Source: Candidatus Poribacteria bacterium (GTDB taxonomy: Bacteria > Poribacteria > WGA-4E > WGA-3G). From it: 64,000 nucleotides of DNA. Below, piece by piece: positions 44,381 to 54,420 of this stretch. The notes beneath the pieces are model-generated. The model ran no database searches, had not been told where the DNA came from, and saw only the letters and a list, made by a program, of their open reading frames with translations. Position numbers and translations under genes: made by a program. How positions within the stretch are numbered: the first letter of the stretch is position 1; each line of letters begins with the position of its first letter. The DNA lies in NCBI GenBank assembly GCA_012270795.1, contig JAAXHO010000279.1, positions 45,555-109,554 on the forward strand. The letters are read 5' to 3'.

Positions 44381-45427
44381 CTATTCTTGCGGAATACGGG
44401 TTCCATTAGGAAGAATATGGAACGCCTTTCTATCCTGTACAACTAATGCCGATCCCTTGGAGAAATTTCCAACCCGATCGTATGACTGGGGGTATGCCCT
44501 GCTTCCGTCAGAGCGGACATGGAACATCTTTGTTACGCCTTCTGTAACTGCCGCTAACCCTTCAGAAAAAGTTCTGACGTCCATGTACATCTGCGGATAT
44601 GCCGGACTGCCGTCGGGGCGAATGTGAAATGCGTCGGGATACGGTAGATATTTCTTCCCGTCCCGCTTAACCGCCGCGAATCCTTCAGAGAAGCGTCTGA
44701 CCAAAGCATACTCCTGAGGGTACGCCCTGGTTCCGTCTGGACGGATGTGAAACATCTTATCGCCTTGCCCGACCGCCGCAAAACCTTCAGAAAAAGATTC
44801 GACCCAATCATACGACTGAGGGTAGGCCCTGCTTCCGTCAGAGCGGATGTGAAACCCTTTTCCATCCTGTCCTACTGCCGCTAATCCTTCAGAGAAAGGT
44901 AGAGCTTTATCGTATAACTGGGGATAGAGCCGACTCCCGTCGGGACGGATATGGAATTTCTTTTTACCCTGTGTAACCACCGCATACCCTCCGGAGAAAG
45001 AATCAACCCAATCGTATGACTGAGGGTATGCTCTGGTTCCGTTAAGATGAATATGGAAGTACCCATCTTGCTCAACACGCGCTAACCCCTCAGAGAAAGA
45101 TCCGACCCAAGTATATGCATGGGGATAGACCCGACTTCCGTCAGGGTAAATGTGAAACTGAAATCCATCTCCATGCCGCTGCCCCACTGCCGCTGCTCCT
45201 TCGGAAAAAGATTTAGTCCACACATAGGAGTGGGGGTACGCCCTACTTCCGTCAGGGCGGATGTGAACCCATCTGGTGATGATGGTGCCGGACTGCCTTT
45301 TATCCCACGCAGCCGTCACCAATCCTTCGGAAAAATATCCCATTTGATTGTATGGTTCACTGTCACCTAGGCTGATAGCAGACATACTGATCATGAAAAT
45401 AATAATCACCGCACCTACATGTCTCAT
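44381..45427 (-). CDS. Secreted WG-repeat protein
   Basis: The start at 45427 is preferred: AAGGAG lies nine bases upstream, whereas an earlier ATG at 45436 abuts the site. The 348 residues begin with a signal peptide (MRHVGAVIIIFMISMSAIS). About eight repeats of 35-45 residues follow, of the form FHIRPDGSRAYPQSYDWVES then FSEGFAAVGQ. This is the WG/KWG repeat family, found in surface and regulatory proteins of unknown role. The repeats are close to each other in sequence, which suggests recent expansion. Confidence 0.85.
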   Translation of the reverse strand: MRHVGAVIIIFMISMSAISLGDSEPYNQMGYFSEGLVTAAWDKRQSGTIITRWVHIRPDGSRAYPHSYVWTKSFSEGAAAVGQRHGDGFQFHIYPDGSRVYPHAYTWVGSFSEGLARVEQDGYFHIHLNGTRAYPQSYDWVDSFSGGYAVVTQGKKKFHIRPDGSRLYPQLYDKALPFSEGLAAVGQDGKGFHIRSDGSRAYPQSYDWVESFSEGFAAVGQGDKMFHIRPDGTRAYPQEYALVRRFSEGFAAVKRDGKKYLPYPDAFHIRPDGSPAYPQMYMDVRTFSEGLAAVTEGVTKMFHVRSDGSRAYPQSYDRVGNFSKGSALVVQDRKAFHILPNGTRIPQE

Positions 45428-45436
45428 AGTTTTCAT

Positions 45437-45697
45437 CTCCTTTTATTACTTTTTGTAAGAAATCTTATATATATCATATACATACCAATAGAATGGTTTT
45501 ATTTTTCTCTGTAACAATAGTTTTTTGTTTTTATAGTTTTTTGTCTCTATACAAGACGTATGCATTTTCTCTTAAAGTCCCCACCTCCTTATATGAAGAT
45601 TAATTTATTAATTCGGTAATTTCGGAGATTGCTCCTACAGAAAATCTGTCAATATATTTCTATAATTTGCTATATAATTAAGAAGTGATTTTGCTGG
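45437..45697. other. AT-rich spacer with one repeat fragment
   Basis: It contains TATGAAGATTAATTTATTAA followed by TTCGGTAAT, shared with 7824-7855. No gene is visible. The WG gene promoter probably lies near 45460-45500, but I cannot place it. Confidence 0.4.
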
Positions 45698-48151
45698 TTA
45701 CTTAACAATAGTAAGTGGAAGACTTGTTGACCGCCCCGCTCCATCTATACAAGTTAGTTTGTGATTTCCTACGGTAGGTGTAAGAAATGTGGTATCTACT
45801 GCTTTACCCTTGTAAATAAGTTCTCCATTTAAAAACCAGAATATATCTTGCGTATCTCCAGAAACGGATGCCGATAATTTTATTTTCTGGTACTCAAGTG
45901 GGATATTTGAACGGATTTGGTAGACTGTGTTTTGAGTTGGTGAAAGAATGATTGGATGACTACCAGCTATCGGTCGTTTGCAGTTGGGATTGTGTTTCGG
46001 GAGTACTGGGATAGCGAATCCGTTTGCATTTAACCATGTCGCAACAGATGCTGGAAACACTGCGATTTTCTTTTCATGGAAATGTTTGCCCGGTCTACAA
46101 GATGAACATAAACGTTCACCTGTTTCTGTATCTACCTGTATGGTCTTGTGAATGTGACATACACGTACAGAAGATACACCAGGAATAAATACATCTTCTA
46201 TGGATGTTGGACAGTGTAGTGATAGTGGAAGACCACTAAGTGAACAAACTAAACGTGTCTTTAGGTTTTCTGGTTCGCTAAACCACTGTTCGGATTTTTC
46301 ACCAGAAAGTGCAGTAAATAGAGCAAAAAGGATGGGGGCAGCAGCTTCCGCACCAGTGAGTATGGGTGCACCAGTTCCATTGAAATTTCCAACCCACACT
46401 CCGATAGTCAACTCAGGTGAATATCCAATACTCCACGCATCTCTATGACCGTAAGATGTGCCTGTTTTCCAAGCGACTTTTGGCATGGTACCAGTCTTTT
46501 CAAAAGATTCAGGAAAATCGGGACGTTTCAGAGTCGTCAACATTTCAGAAATGATCCAACTTGTCTCAGTTCGCAGTAAACGTGTCGTATTAAACTTGTG
46601 ATTATTCGTTGAATTTGCATCTCTTGAATTAATGTCAATTTTGTCTTCTTTACCTGCATCATTTTTTAGAATGAGTTGATACGGTGCGAACTCTCCCATA
46701 TTTGCTAACCCGGCATATAAATTTGTTAATTCAAGCAGATTCACCCCACAAGCACCAAGTACCAACGAAAGGCCGTATTCACTTTGATTAGCAAGAGATG
46801 TGATTCCTCCTTGTTGGAGAAATTCATACAGTTGATCGAGTTCTAATTTAGCGTAGAGATTGACAGCGGGAACATTGAGTGACCGTGCCAACGCATCACG
46901 AGCAGTTAAATATCCATCAAATTTAGAATCGTAATTTATGGGTGTGTAACCTGCATAATCCACAGGTACATCAAAAACTAAAGTTTGTGGGGTGATAAGC
47001 CCTTTATCTATTGCGAGTGCATATATAAAGGGCTTGAGCGTTGACCCCGGGGACCGCAGCGCAAGCGCACCGTTTACTTGTCCTGCAGCTGCTTTATCAA
47101 AAAAATCATGTGAACCGACCAGTGCAAGTACTTCATGACTTTTTGTATCAAGTATTACAACTGCTCCAGTTGAGACTCCTTGTTCATGTAAAGGTAATAA
47201 GTGTTCAGTTAATATCCGTTTAGAGGTGTTTTGGTATCTTTGATCTATGGTCGTGTTTATAACTTGCTTTTGAATTTTTTGTTGGTTTGAAGGCGTGAAC
47301 TGAGTGGCAAGTAATCGAGATAAATGGGGTGCTTCAAACGGCAATGCATAGCGTTCTGTAGGTATTCGTTCTTGTAGTGCTTCTTGTAGTCGTTGTTCAG
47401 ATACGACACCTGCGGCTTTCATTCGGAGTAAAACTTTTTTTCTTGCCTTTTTTGCTCTACCTGGAAAGCGATCAGGCCGTAGATATTCAGGTGAGTTCGG
47501 AATTGCTGCTAAGAGTGCTGCTTCACCAAGGCTGAGTGCACTTTGCGGTTTGTTAAAATAAAGTCGGGCAGCAGCACCAGATCCGATAATATTTCCTCCA
47601 TAGGGTAACATGTTGAAGTAATATGTTAATATCTCAGATTTTGTAAATGTTAGTTCTAATTGTAGTGCGCGAAACATTTCAATGAGTTTGTTTGGGATTG
47701 TACGTTCCTTTGGTTCCATTAACCGTGCCAATTGCATCGTGATTGTTGAACCACCTCGTACTACTCTTTTTGCTTTGATGTTATCGATAGTTGCAAACAT
47801 AAGCGAAACTGGATTGATTCCCCAATGTTGATAGAAATACTTGTCTTCATAGGTCAACATTGCTTTTTGAAATAACGGTGAAACGTTCTCAAGAGAAGTT
47901 TCGGGAAAACGCCACATTTCATCTGTTGATGTGAAAGCGCGTAACCACTCCCCATTTCTATCTACTACCACTGTTGATAGGGGTGGATTGAGTTTTTCTT
48001 TAGGTAGAGGGAAAATCCAGTTTGCAATTACAAAAAGAAGGACAGGAATTAAAGGTATGCAAAAATAACCCCATCTTTTTCGTAAGAATTTACCTATTTT
48101 AAGAAATAATGATTTCTGGAATCTGCGGAATTTGATTTGTATATTTTTCAT
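45698..48151 (-). CDS. pbpC: Penicillin-binding protein 1C
   Basis: 817 residues. One N-terminal membrane segment (YFCIPLIPVLLFVIANWIF) is followed by a GT51 transglycosylase domain: YEDKYFYQHWGINPVSLMFA, RGGSTITMQLARLMEP and GEAALLAAIPNSPEYLRP. The transpeptidase domain has SPGSTLKPFIYALAID (catalytic SxxK), a SLNVPAVN-type SxN and KTGTSYGHRDAW (KTG). The last 90 residues match the BiPBP_C domain. It polymerises and probably crosslinks peptidoglycan. It lies directly after the alpha-2-macroglobulin gene, the standard pbpC-yfhM pairing. Confidence 0.95.
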   Translation of the reverse strand: MKNIQIKFRRFQKSLFLKIGKFLRKRWGYFCIPLIPVLLFVIANWIFPLPKEKLNPPLSTVVVDRNGEWLRAFTSTDEMWRFPETSLENVSPLFQKAMLTYEDKYFYQHWGINPVSLMFATIDNIKAKRVVRGGSTITMQLARLMEPKERTIPNKLIEMFRALQLELTFTKSEILTYYFNMLPYGGNIIGSGAAARLYFNKPQSALSLGEAALLAAIPNSPEYLRPDRFPGRAKKARKKVLLRMKAAGVVSEQRLQEALQERIPTERYALPFEAPHLSRLLATQFTPSNQQKIQKQVINTTIDQRYQNTSKRILTEHLLPLHEQGVSTGAVVILDTKSHEVLALVGSHDFFDKAAAGQVNGALALRSPGSTLKPFIYALAIDKGLITPQTLVFDVPVDYAGYTPINYDSKFDGYLTARDALARSLNVPAVNLYAKLELDQLYEFLQQGGITSLANQSEYGLSLVLGACGVNLLELTNLYAGLANMGEFAPYQLILKNDAGKEDKIDINSRDANSTNNHKFNTTRLLRTETSWIISEMLTTLKRPDFPESFEKTGTMPKVAWKTGTSYGHRDAWSIGYSPELTIGVWVGNFNGTGAPILTGAEAAAPILFALFTALSGEKSEQWFSEPENLKTRLVCSLSGLPLSLHCPTSIEDVFIPGVSSVRVCHIHKTIQVDTETGERLCSSCRPGKHFHEKKIAVFPASVATWLNANGFAIPVLPKHNPNCKRPIAGSHPIILSPTQNTVYQIRSNIPLEYQKIKLSASVSGDTQDIFWFLNGELIYKGKAVDTTFLTPTVGNHKLTCIDGAGRSTSLPLTIVK

Positions 48152-48257
48152 GGTTTTTTAATGTTAGAAGTTGGGAGGGAAGAGGTAAAACCCTCCCGGA
48201 CTTCTGCGAATTGCCCTAAGGATTGGGCATAGAATATCAATTTCTATTGAAAGCCAT

Positions 48258-51200
48258 CTATTCAACGATTTTGATTTTTCCTGAATCTGCCACTGAAGAA
48301 TTGGCTGGATCATACATTGCTTCTGCTGATACTGGGGGCAATGTAAATTCTCCGCGTGTGACAGCCCGTAGTGCATAATGGAATTTTCTTTCTCTTTGTC
48401 TCTGAAATGCACCGAAAAAGATTAATCGATCATCGCGAATATCAACGTAATCCGGTTTGAAATCTTCTTTTTTCAGCCAAGGAATTCCTGCGCGTGAAGC
48501 TAACCTGGCATTTTCTATTTCCAAACCAGCTGGTAACATATCAAGGACAACGACATTTTCTAAGTTTTGATTTAATGCCTTTACTGTGATTTCTGTAATT
48601 ACTAAATCACCGTGTTTGAATCCGTTTTCATAAGGGATACCATCTTGATTTAGATATCGTCTACGAACCTGTAGATCACGATCATATTCTTCAATATAGG
48701 AATCCCTACGAATACCGAATGCTGTCCAATAGAAATAACAATTGCCATTCCCCTCAATTGAGATTTTAACTTGTGCGCCGTCCCAATCCTTATTTGCAAA
48801 TCGGGTTGAAGGAGAAGTAGAGTTAAATTCTGCGATTTGAGTATTGTTGACAGTAATTGTCCCTGTATATTCACCTTCCATATTCTTCCGTAGCATTTTA
48901 CCTAATGCAAGGAACGCGAAAGCATTTTCTTGGGTCGTTCCCCAACGATTTTTTTGTGATGCTGCCTTGCTCAAATTGGTGGCCAGATTAGGAATTGATG
49001 GGTGGTTTTCGTTCACTTCAGCAAGTACATCAAGGATAATTGCTTGTGAACGAATAGGTGAATTGAAGTTTTGTCCAGACTGGCGTTTCCCACCGTTTAA
49101 AGGAGATACAGAAACAGGTAACATTGATAGGGCAGTCTCCAAATCACCACTCAGAGCGAATGCCCCAGCTAATTGAAACTGGCTGTAGTCAGTAAGACTG
49201 CTAAATAGGTTATTCTTAAAGTAGTTCATTACGCCTTTTTCAGGTTCTCCTGCTGCGGCTAACACATAGCAAGCATATACAGCCCTTTCAATCTGATATC
49301 TTTTGGAGTTATCAATTTGTCTCTGAGTACTTGATATCTGTTTTGCTTGGTTCTTTAACCCATTTAACAATCCAGTATACACTCGGTCAGAGACTTCATA
49401 TCCTGCTTTTCGAGCTTCAACCAAGAAATGAGAAGCATAAATACTACTCCAGTGATTGATATAACTTCCTCCTGGCCAATATGAAAAATGGTCTTGAGCA
49501 GTTAACATGCTTTCAAGTTTGCTAATACCTTCAGAAATATAGTAATCTGCGCGTCCATCAGCAGTAAGCTCAGAGTCCACAGTACCTGCTATATCGCTAA
49601 AATATAGTAGCGGAAATACTCGGCTTGTAGTTTGTTCAAGACAACCGTAGGGATATCTCAGGAGGTAACTGATACCTCCAGCAAATTCTACTGCGGGGAA
49701 TGGTGAGACAGAAAGTGCAAAATCGGATGATTCTCCAATAAAATTGGAGGGGAAAACGAATTCCACAGGATTTTCTGCCCTGACGACACCGTGGCCTGTA
49801 TCCGTTACGGGCGGAGCGGCTGACCTTAATGGAAGTTGGACTGTCATCTGTGCAGTTTCTTCGTTTCCAGTAGCAGATACTGTGAAGGTTGCTTTTCCTA
49901 TGGAGTCATGGGCAAGAAGTTCAAAGACGAATTGTTCTTCGCTATTGACTGCGATTTGTGCATTTTTTTGTACATGATCTCTTTTAATTTGTCCTTCTTG
50001 TTCAGTGCTGCTTGAAATAAATTGAACATCTCCTGTAGCTTTAACTTCTACTTGAAATTCGGCATCTTCCCCCGTTCCGTTATGGATACTGATTGGGAAT
50101 GTAATGCGGTCTCCACCGGATAGGAAGCGTGGAAATGTTGGTGTAATGACAATTGGTTCACGTACTGTGATGAACTTTTCACCAGAGCCGAAATACTCTT
50201 CAGAAAATGCAACTGCCATAATTCGGAGCGATCCATTGAACTGTGGCACTTGGAAATTTACAGAACCTCGACCATTTCGATCAGTTTTTAAGATGCCGGA
50301 CCAGAGAGAAACAGGTTTCACTCGCATCACACTTGCTGTGTTGAGTCTTTTGGCACGTCCATTTGTAGCTCCTGCGGCATCCCCACCTGGACTTGAGTCT
50401 CCAAGTACAGCATCTATCTCAGGCAATATTGCGGAATATAGGTCATAAGCAAGGGTCTTAAGCCCACGTTGACGGAAAAAATAACTGTGCGGATCAGGCG
50501 AATTAAAATCTGTTAGTTGCAGTATTCCCTCATCAACAGCAGCGATGGTAACATGAGAGTTGGCACTTCTGTTTCCACGGACACGAAACTTAACAGTTAA
50601 CTCGCTATTTGGTCGAATTTCTTCGGGGACATCTAATTCAATAGCAAGCTGATTTGCTTTTGCATCAATTCTTAAGGGGATCACACCAAATGCTCGAGCG
50701 GGGGTATGTTCCTTTAATGATTTTGTTGATTGGATTATAGTTCCCGATAAGTATATATTCGGTTTGTAACTACTTTTGATGGGAATATTTAAGGTTGCAG
50801 TATTGCCGCTTAAATTCACGGTTCGGTAACTCAGTATCTTTTCCCGTTCAATGGTTAATAGAAGTTTTCCTGCAAATGGTGATTTAATATGAAGTTTTGC
50901 AGTTTCACCAATTTTGTAAGTTTCTTTATCTAAACTCAATTCTAGTAAACTTGGATTTTCCATAGATATAGGAACATAACCCCAGCCGGAGGTTTCCAAT
51001 GAAAGTTCAGTTTTGGCACCAGATGCTTTATCCTCAAGCTGCACGCGGTATTCACCATATTCAGATGGTGTGAATGAAAATGTTCCAATTTCAGCAGTTG
51101 AGACAAGTTCATGCGATTCTAGAGAGGAGGTTTGACTGTCGGAAACATATTCATACCGACCTTGACTGTTTCGCCGCAGAATAGTGTTCCAGTGAACTTT

Positions 51201-53699
51201 TTTTACAGTAAGCACTAAATCTCTATCTGCTATAGCATTCCCATCTTTATCAACTGTGATATAACTTAAGGATACAGGTTGATTACGTTGTACAGTTCCC
51301 GTATTAGATCTTTTCAGTCCTACGTAATGTGAATATGGATGTATGGCTACTCGGTAGGATGCAGATACAGCTCTACCACCAGGTTCACTAACTGTAGCAG
51401 TAAGTACACCATTTAATTGAGAGGGTGCACGCACAGATTCAGGAAGTTTGAATTTATAATGTGCTTTACCATTTTCACCAGTCAGGCTATCTTCTAATGC
51501 GATTCGTTGCTTCTCAAACGGTATAGAGCTTGAAAAATGGAAGGAACGCCACTTTTCAATTGGGACATAAGGTGCAGCTTCAAGTGTATATGATGCTGTT
51601 ACTTTTCGATTTATGGCTGGTGGTCCATACAAACTGACAGCTGAAACATCCATCGCAACTTCACCACCTAAGTCGTACTCAGTAGAATCAGTATCGATAC
51701 TAACTTTCATCCGGTCAGGCATAAATTCCTCTACCTGGAATCGAGTGCGTCCGATTTCCTTATCAGCAATACTAATTTTTGCAATGTAGCTTCCTGTCTG
51801 AGCATAAGCAGCAAGTGGGATAGTAACCTCACAACCACCACGACTATCAGTATTCTGGCGATATTCCCCGACAATTCGCCCGTCTGGTGCTAAAACCTGT
51901 ATACGTGTTGGAAGGGAAGGGGGTGTGATATTAAGATTACCACGCACAATTCCCGCAAGTGATACTTTTTCACCAGGACGATACACACCGCGACTTGTAT
52001 AGAGAAAGGCATCATATCCTTTATCTAAGTACGGGGTCCCACCAACGTTGAAGTCTCCTGTGGAGAGTTGGTGTCTGTTTAGTTGGACAAAGGAAAGATC
52101 ATCGCCTTTTTCCACTGTCAACATGAAAGGATTAAACCCTTCTGTGTTTTGGCTGACTGATGTAAATTTAACCAACCCTTCCCAGTTAGTTTTTCCAGTG
52201 AATAGCGTTTGATTATTATCACTGATGAGTTTGACAGTAGCCGAGGGAATTGGTTTTAAGTCAGAGAGTGAATTGACCCAAACCCATAGCTCATCACCTG
52301 CTCTCTTCGCAATGATTCCCATGTCTGTTAACATGACCCATTGTGTTGAACGTACCCAGCTTTGATTAGTATTTCGTGCTGTAATTTTAAATATACCAGG
52401 CCGTTTGTCATCTAAATATTGACCTATATTGATGGGTGTTTGCACCTCTTCGTTTAATTTTGAAGAGATATCAAGTGTATCGGTATGAATTGGTTTTCCC
52501 AAGTCTTCTGCCCAAGTATTCCAGTTTCCTACGCGTGATACATAAATAAGGTTGTTAGCAAAAACTTTTTCTATTTCAACATTGACTTTATTGACATTTA
52601 TTGTTGCCAAAGCAATGTTCATATTCTGGTTGCGAGTTAGGAAAAAACCGTTTCCTGCGAATCGTACTTGGGGTGGTACATCAGGGATAGTAAATTGTCT
52701 TGTATATGGTTTCTTTAGGACGGATCCGTCTGGTGCGGTTAATCCCTTTTGAATTGTGACTCGGTATTTTGCACGTCTCTTGAAATCTCCATGAATTTCT
52801 ATACTGCTGTAACGCGCGATTATCTGAGTGTCTATCTCTGGTTTTATTTGAATAAATGGTTCTACAGTATAGATTGGAATATTTGAACTAAATCGTAATG
52901 ATATTTTAGGTCTTCCAGTGCTTTCTCTAACATTTGCATAAGTCACACTGAGTGTATCACGTCCTGTCAATGTCATAGATCTAACGTTTTCATCTTTTAA
53001 GCCGATGAGTCCACCAGTACATTTGAAACCTTTTTTGACACTGACCTGGAGTTTTTGGTTTTCAATACGACGGGGTATATCTTCAGTTTCAATACTTACT
53101 TCCGATGCAATACCGGTTTGTGGTTGTAGTGTGTACTGAATATCAGCATCTTCTTGTAGCTTGACAGATAGGTTTGCGCGAAGGTCGGCAATATTTACAG
53201 GATAATTGAATTTATACTTTCCAACAACCTTAGCATGAGTCTTTGTATATTTGAATTCAAGTTGTCTCTCCTGTATTCGGAAAAGATCCGTTTCAAATGT
53301 GTATTTGCGTTCACCAGTGATGACAACACCCAAAGTGCTTTGCTTTAGCATAGGAGAGAGTTCAACACTGTAGCGAGCAGAAGGTGCTAACGAACTCTCT
53401 AAGAAATACCCGATTTTGTCACGTTCTATCCAACGTGCAACACCTTTAACGGTAGGAGAGAATTGAATTGAGCCGCTTGGCAATTCTTCATTTAACAAAG
53501 AAATATCAATAACAGGTTCAGATAAGGTAAACGTAAAATCAGCCCATTGTGGTGTTTTTTCCTTTTCAGGGGTAACTGATAATACGGTTACACGTGTTTT
53601 TGCTCCTGATACTAAACTATGGATATATAATGAACCAATTGTCAAAATCAGCAATGAAAGTATAACTACAACTCCTATTAAAAACTTTTTATTACCCAT
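48258..53699 (-). CDS. Bacterial alpha-2-macroglobulin
   Basis: The start at 53699 is set by AGGAGG seven bases upstream; a longer frame from 53729 has no site. The 1813 residues have an N-terminal membrane anchor (FLIGVVVILSLLILTIGSLY, no lipobox Cys). Tandem MG domains follow, including the MG2-type segment with RGVYRPGEKVSLAGIVRG. YPYGCLEQTTSRVFPLL near residue 1350 is the CxEQ thioester motif. A terpenoid-toroid/TED domain and the C-terminal region complete it. It should trap proteases covalently in the periplasm, protecting the cell while PBP1C repairs the wall. The length is above the roughly 1650 of E. coli YfhM. Confidence 0.93.
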   Translation of the reverse strand: MGNKKFLIGVVVILSLLILTIGSLYIHSLVSGAKTRVTVLSVTPEKEKTPQWADFTFTLSEPVIDISLLNEELPSGSIQFSPTVKGVARWIERDKIGYFLESSLAPSARYSVELSPMLKQSTLGVVITGERKYTFETDLFRIQERQLEFKYTKTHAKVVGKYKFNYPVNIADLRANLSVKLQEDADIQYTLQPQTGIASEVSIETEDIPRRIENQKLQVSVKKGFKCTGGLIGLKDENVRSMTLTGRDTLSVTYANVRESTGRPKISLRFSSNIPIYTVEPFIQIKPEIDTQIIARYSSIEIHGDFKRRAKYRVTIQKGLTAPDGSVLKKPYTRQFTIPDVPPQVRFAGNGFFLTRNQNMNIALATINVNKVNVEIEKVFANNLIYVSRVGNWNTWAEDLGKPIHTDTLDISSKLNEEVQTPINIGQYLDDKRPGIFKITARNTNQSWVRSTQWVMLTDMGIIAKRAGDELWVWVNSLSDLKPIPSATVKLISDNNQTLFTGKTNWEGLVKFTSVSQNTEGFNPFMLTVEKGDDLSFVQLNRHQLSTGDFNVGGTPYLDKGYDAFLYTSRGVYRPGEKVSLAGIVRGNLNITPPSLPTRIQVLAPDGRIVGEYRQNTDSRGGCEVTIPLAAYAQTGSYIAKISIADKEIGRTRFQVEEFMPDRMKVSIDTDSTEYDLGGEVAMDVSAVSLYGPPAINRKVTASYTLEAAPYVPIEKWRSFHFSSSIPFEKQRIALEDSLTGENGKAHYKFKLPESVRAPSQLNGVLTATVSEPGGRAVSASYRVAIHPYSHYVGLKRSNTGTVQRNQPVSLSYITVDKDGNAIADRDLVLTVKKVHWNTILRRNSQGRYEYVSDSQTSSLESHELVSTAEIGTFSFTPSEYGEYRVQLEDKASGAKTELSLETSGWGYVPISMENPSLLELSLDKETYKIGETAKLHIKSPFAGKLLLTIEREKILSYRTVNLSGNTATLNIPIKSSYKPNIYLSGTIIQSTKSLKEHTPARAFGVIPLRIDAKANQLAIELDVPEEIRPNSELTVKFRVRGNRSANSHVTIAAVDEGILQLTDFNSPDPHSYFFRQRGLKTLAYDLYSAILPEIDAVLGDSSPGGDAAGATNGRAKRLNTASVMRVKPVSLWSGILKTDRNGRGSVNFQVPQFNGSLRIMAVAFSEEYFGSGEKFITVREPIVITPTFPRFLSGGDRITFPISIHNGTGEDAEFQVEVKATGDVQFISSSTEQEGQIKRDHVQKNAQIAVNSEEQFVFELLAHDSIGKATFTVSATGNEETAQMTVQLPLRSAAPPVTDTGHGVVRAENPVEFVFPSNFIGESSDFALSVSPFPAVEFAGGISYLLRYPYGCLEQTTSRVFPLLYFSDIAGTVDSELTADGRADYYISEGISKLESMLTAQDHFSYWPGGSYINHWSSIYASHFLVEARKAGYEVSDRVYTGLLNGLKNQAKQISSTQRQIDNSKRYQIERAVYACYVLAAAGEPEKGVMNYFKNNLFSSLTDYSQFQLAGAFALSGDLETALSMLPVSVSPLNGGKRQSGQNFNSPIRSQAIILDVLAEVNENHPSIPNLATNLSKAASQKNRWGTTQENAFAFLALGKMLRKNMEGEYTGTITVNNTQIAEFNSTSPSTRFANKDWDGAQVKISIEGNGNCYFYWTAFGIRRDSYIEEYDRDLQVRRRYLNQDGIPYENGFKHGDLVITEITVKALNQNLENVVVLDMLPAGLEIENARLASRAGIPWLKKEDFKPDYVDIRDDRLIFFGAFQRQRERKFHYALRAVTRGEFTLPPVSAEAMYDPANSSVADSGKIKIVE

Positions 53700-53845
53700 T
53701 ATCAATCCTCCTACATTTTTTTGTATCAAATTAGAATTTATGATTGTTTTCAGGTGTTAAGCAATTTTCGTGCCAATTTAGCAATCGGATTAGTTCATTA
53801 TTATTTTTTTCTTCAAAAAATAATCCTCTTACAATCTACAATTAT

Positions 53846-54136
53846 AACCTAAGTTGCTACATAGTAGCACAAACTTTTAGTTTATGCCTGTGAGGACGCA
53901 AACTAAAAGTTTGCGCTACAAAATATAGGCTATTTACCAGCATTTTTTTGAGTCGTGATATTTTTCTTTTTGCTTTTAAATCTCGTGCTAAAACACATTT
54001 CGCCCCTCTGGGGCTTAGAGTGGCACTGGAAATGCTCTATACACATTTCGTCCCTCTGGGACTGCCACTTTAACGTAAAATCCCAGTTTGCGTCCACTAC
54101 TGTCCACTACTGCACAAACTGGAAGTTTATGCTACG
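53846..54136. repeat. Repeat-rich spacer: partial C element and CCTCTGG direct repeats
   Basis: AACCTAAGTTGCTACATAG at 53846 is a C left end, followed by two hairpins (GCACAAACTTTTAGTTTATG and GCAAACTAAAAGTTTGCGCT). ACACATTTCGCCCCTCTGGG at 53993 recurs as ACACATTTCGTCCCTCTGGG at 54041. GCACAAACTGGAAGTTTATG closes the stretch. No gene is visible. Confidence 0.6.
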
Positions 54137-54224
54137 GCACAGTCCAATAAATAGGGGGTTTAAGTCCCACAGACCGAAAGTGTGCATATATTTTTGGATT
54201 TTACTATAATACATACATTAATGA

Positions 54225-54258
54225 TAAAACAGCCGAATGCTCATATAGCATTCGGCTG
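54225..54258 (-). terminator. Terminator of the dihaem porin-like gene
   Basis: CAGCCGAATGCT and AGCATTCGGCTG form a perfect 12-bp stem. On the minus strand it is followed by TTTTAT. It lies 163 bases after the stop at 54421. Confidence 0.65.
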
Positions 54259-54420
54259 ATAAGATGGATTAGAATTTGCCAAAACAGTATTTTCAGTTTA
54301 TCATATCAGATTAATACACCCAATCATGAGAATCAAAAACTGAAGTAATACAGAATTTATGTAGGCATGTGTAAAAATAAACACACAATTTGTCTACATT
54401 GTCAAATTTGCCTATACAAT

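Noticed and set aside
48173..48197. GGGAGGG/CCCTCCC hairpin between the macroglobulin and pbpC genes, as a terminator
   Set aside because: No T-run follows on the minus strand, and the two genes are typically co-transcribed.
54140..54180. tRNA-like segment near GGGGGTTTAAGTCCC
   Set aside because: No cloverleaf arms, anticodon stem or acceptor pairing can be formed around it.
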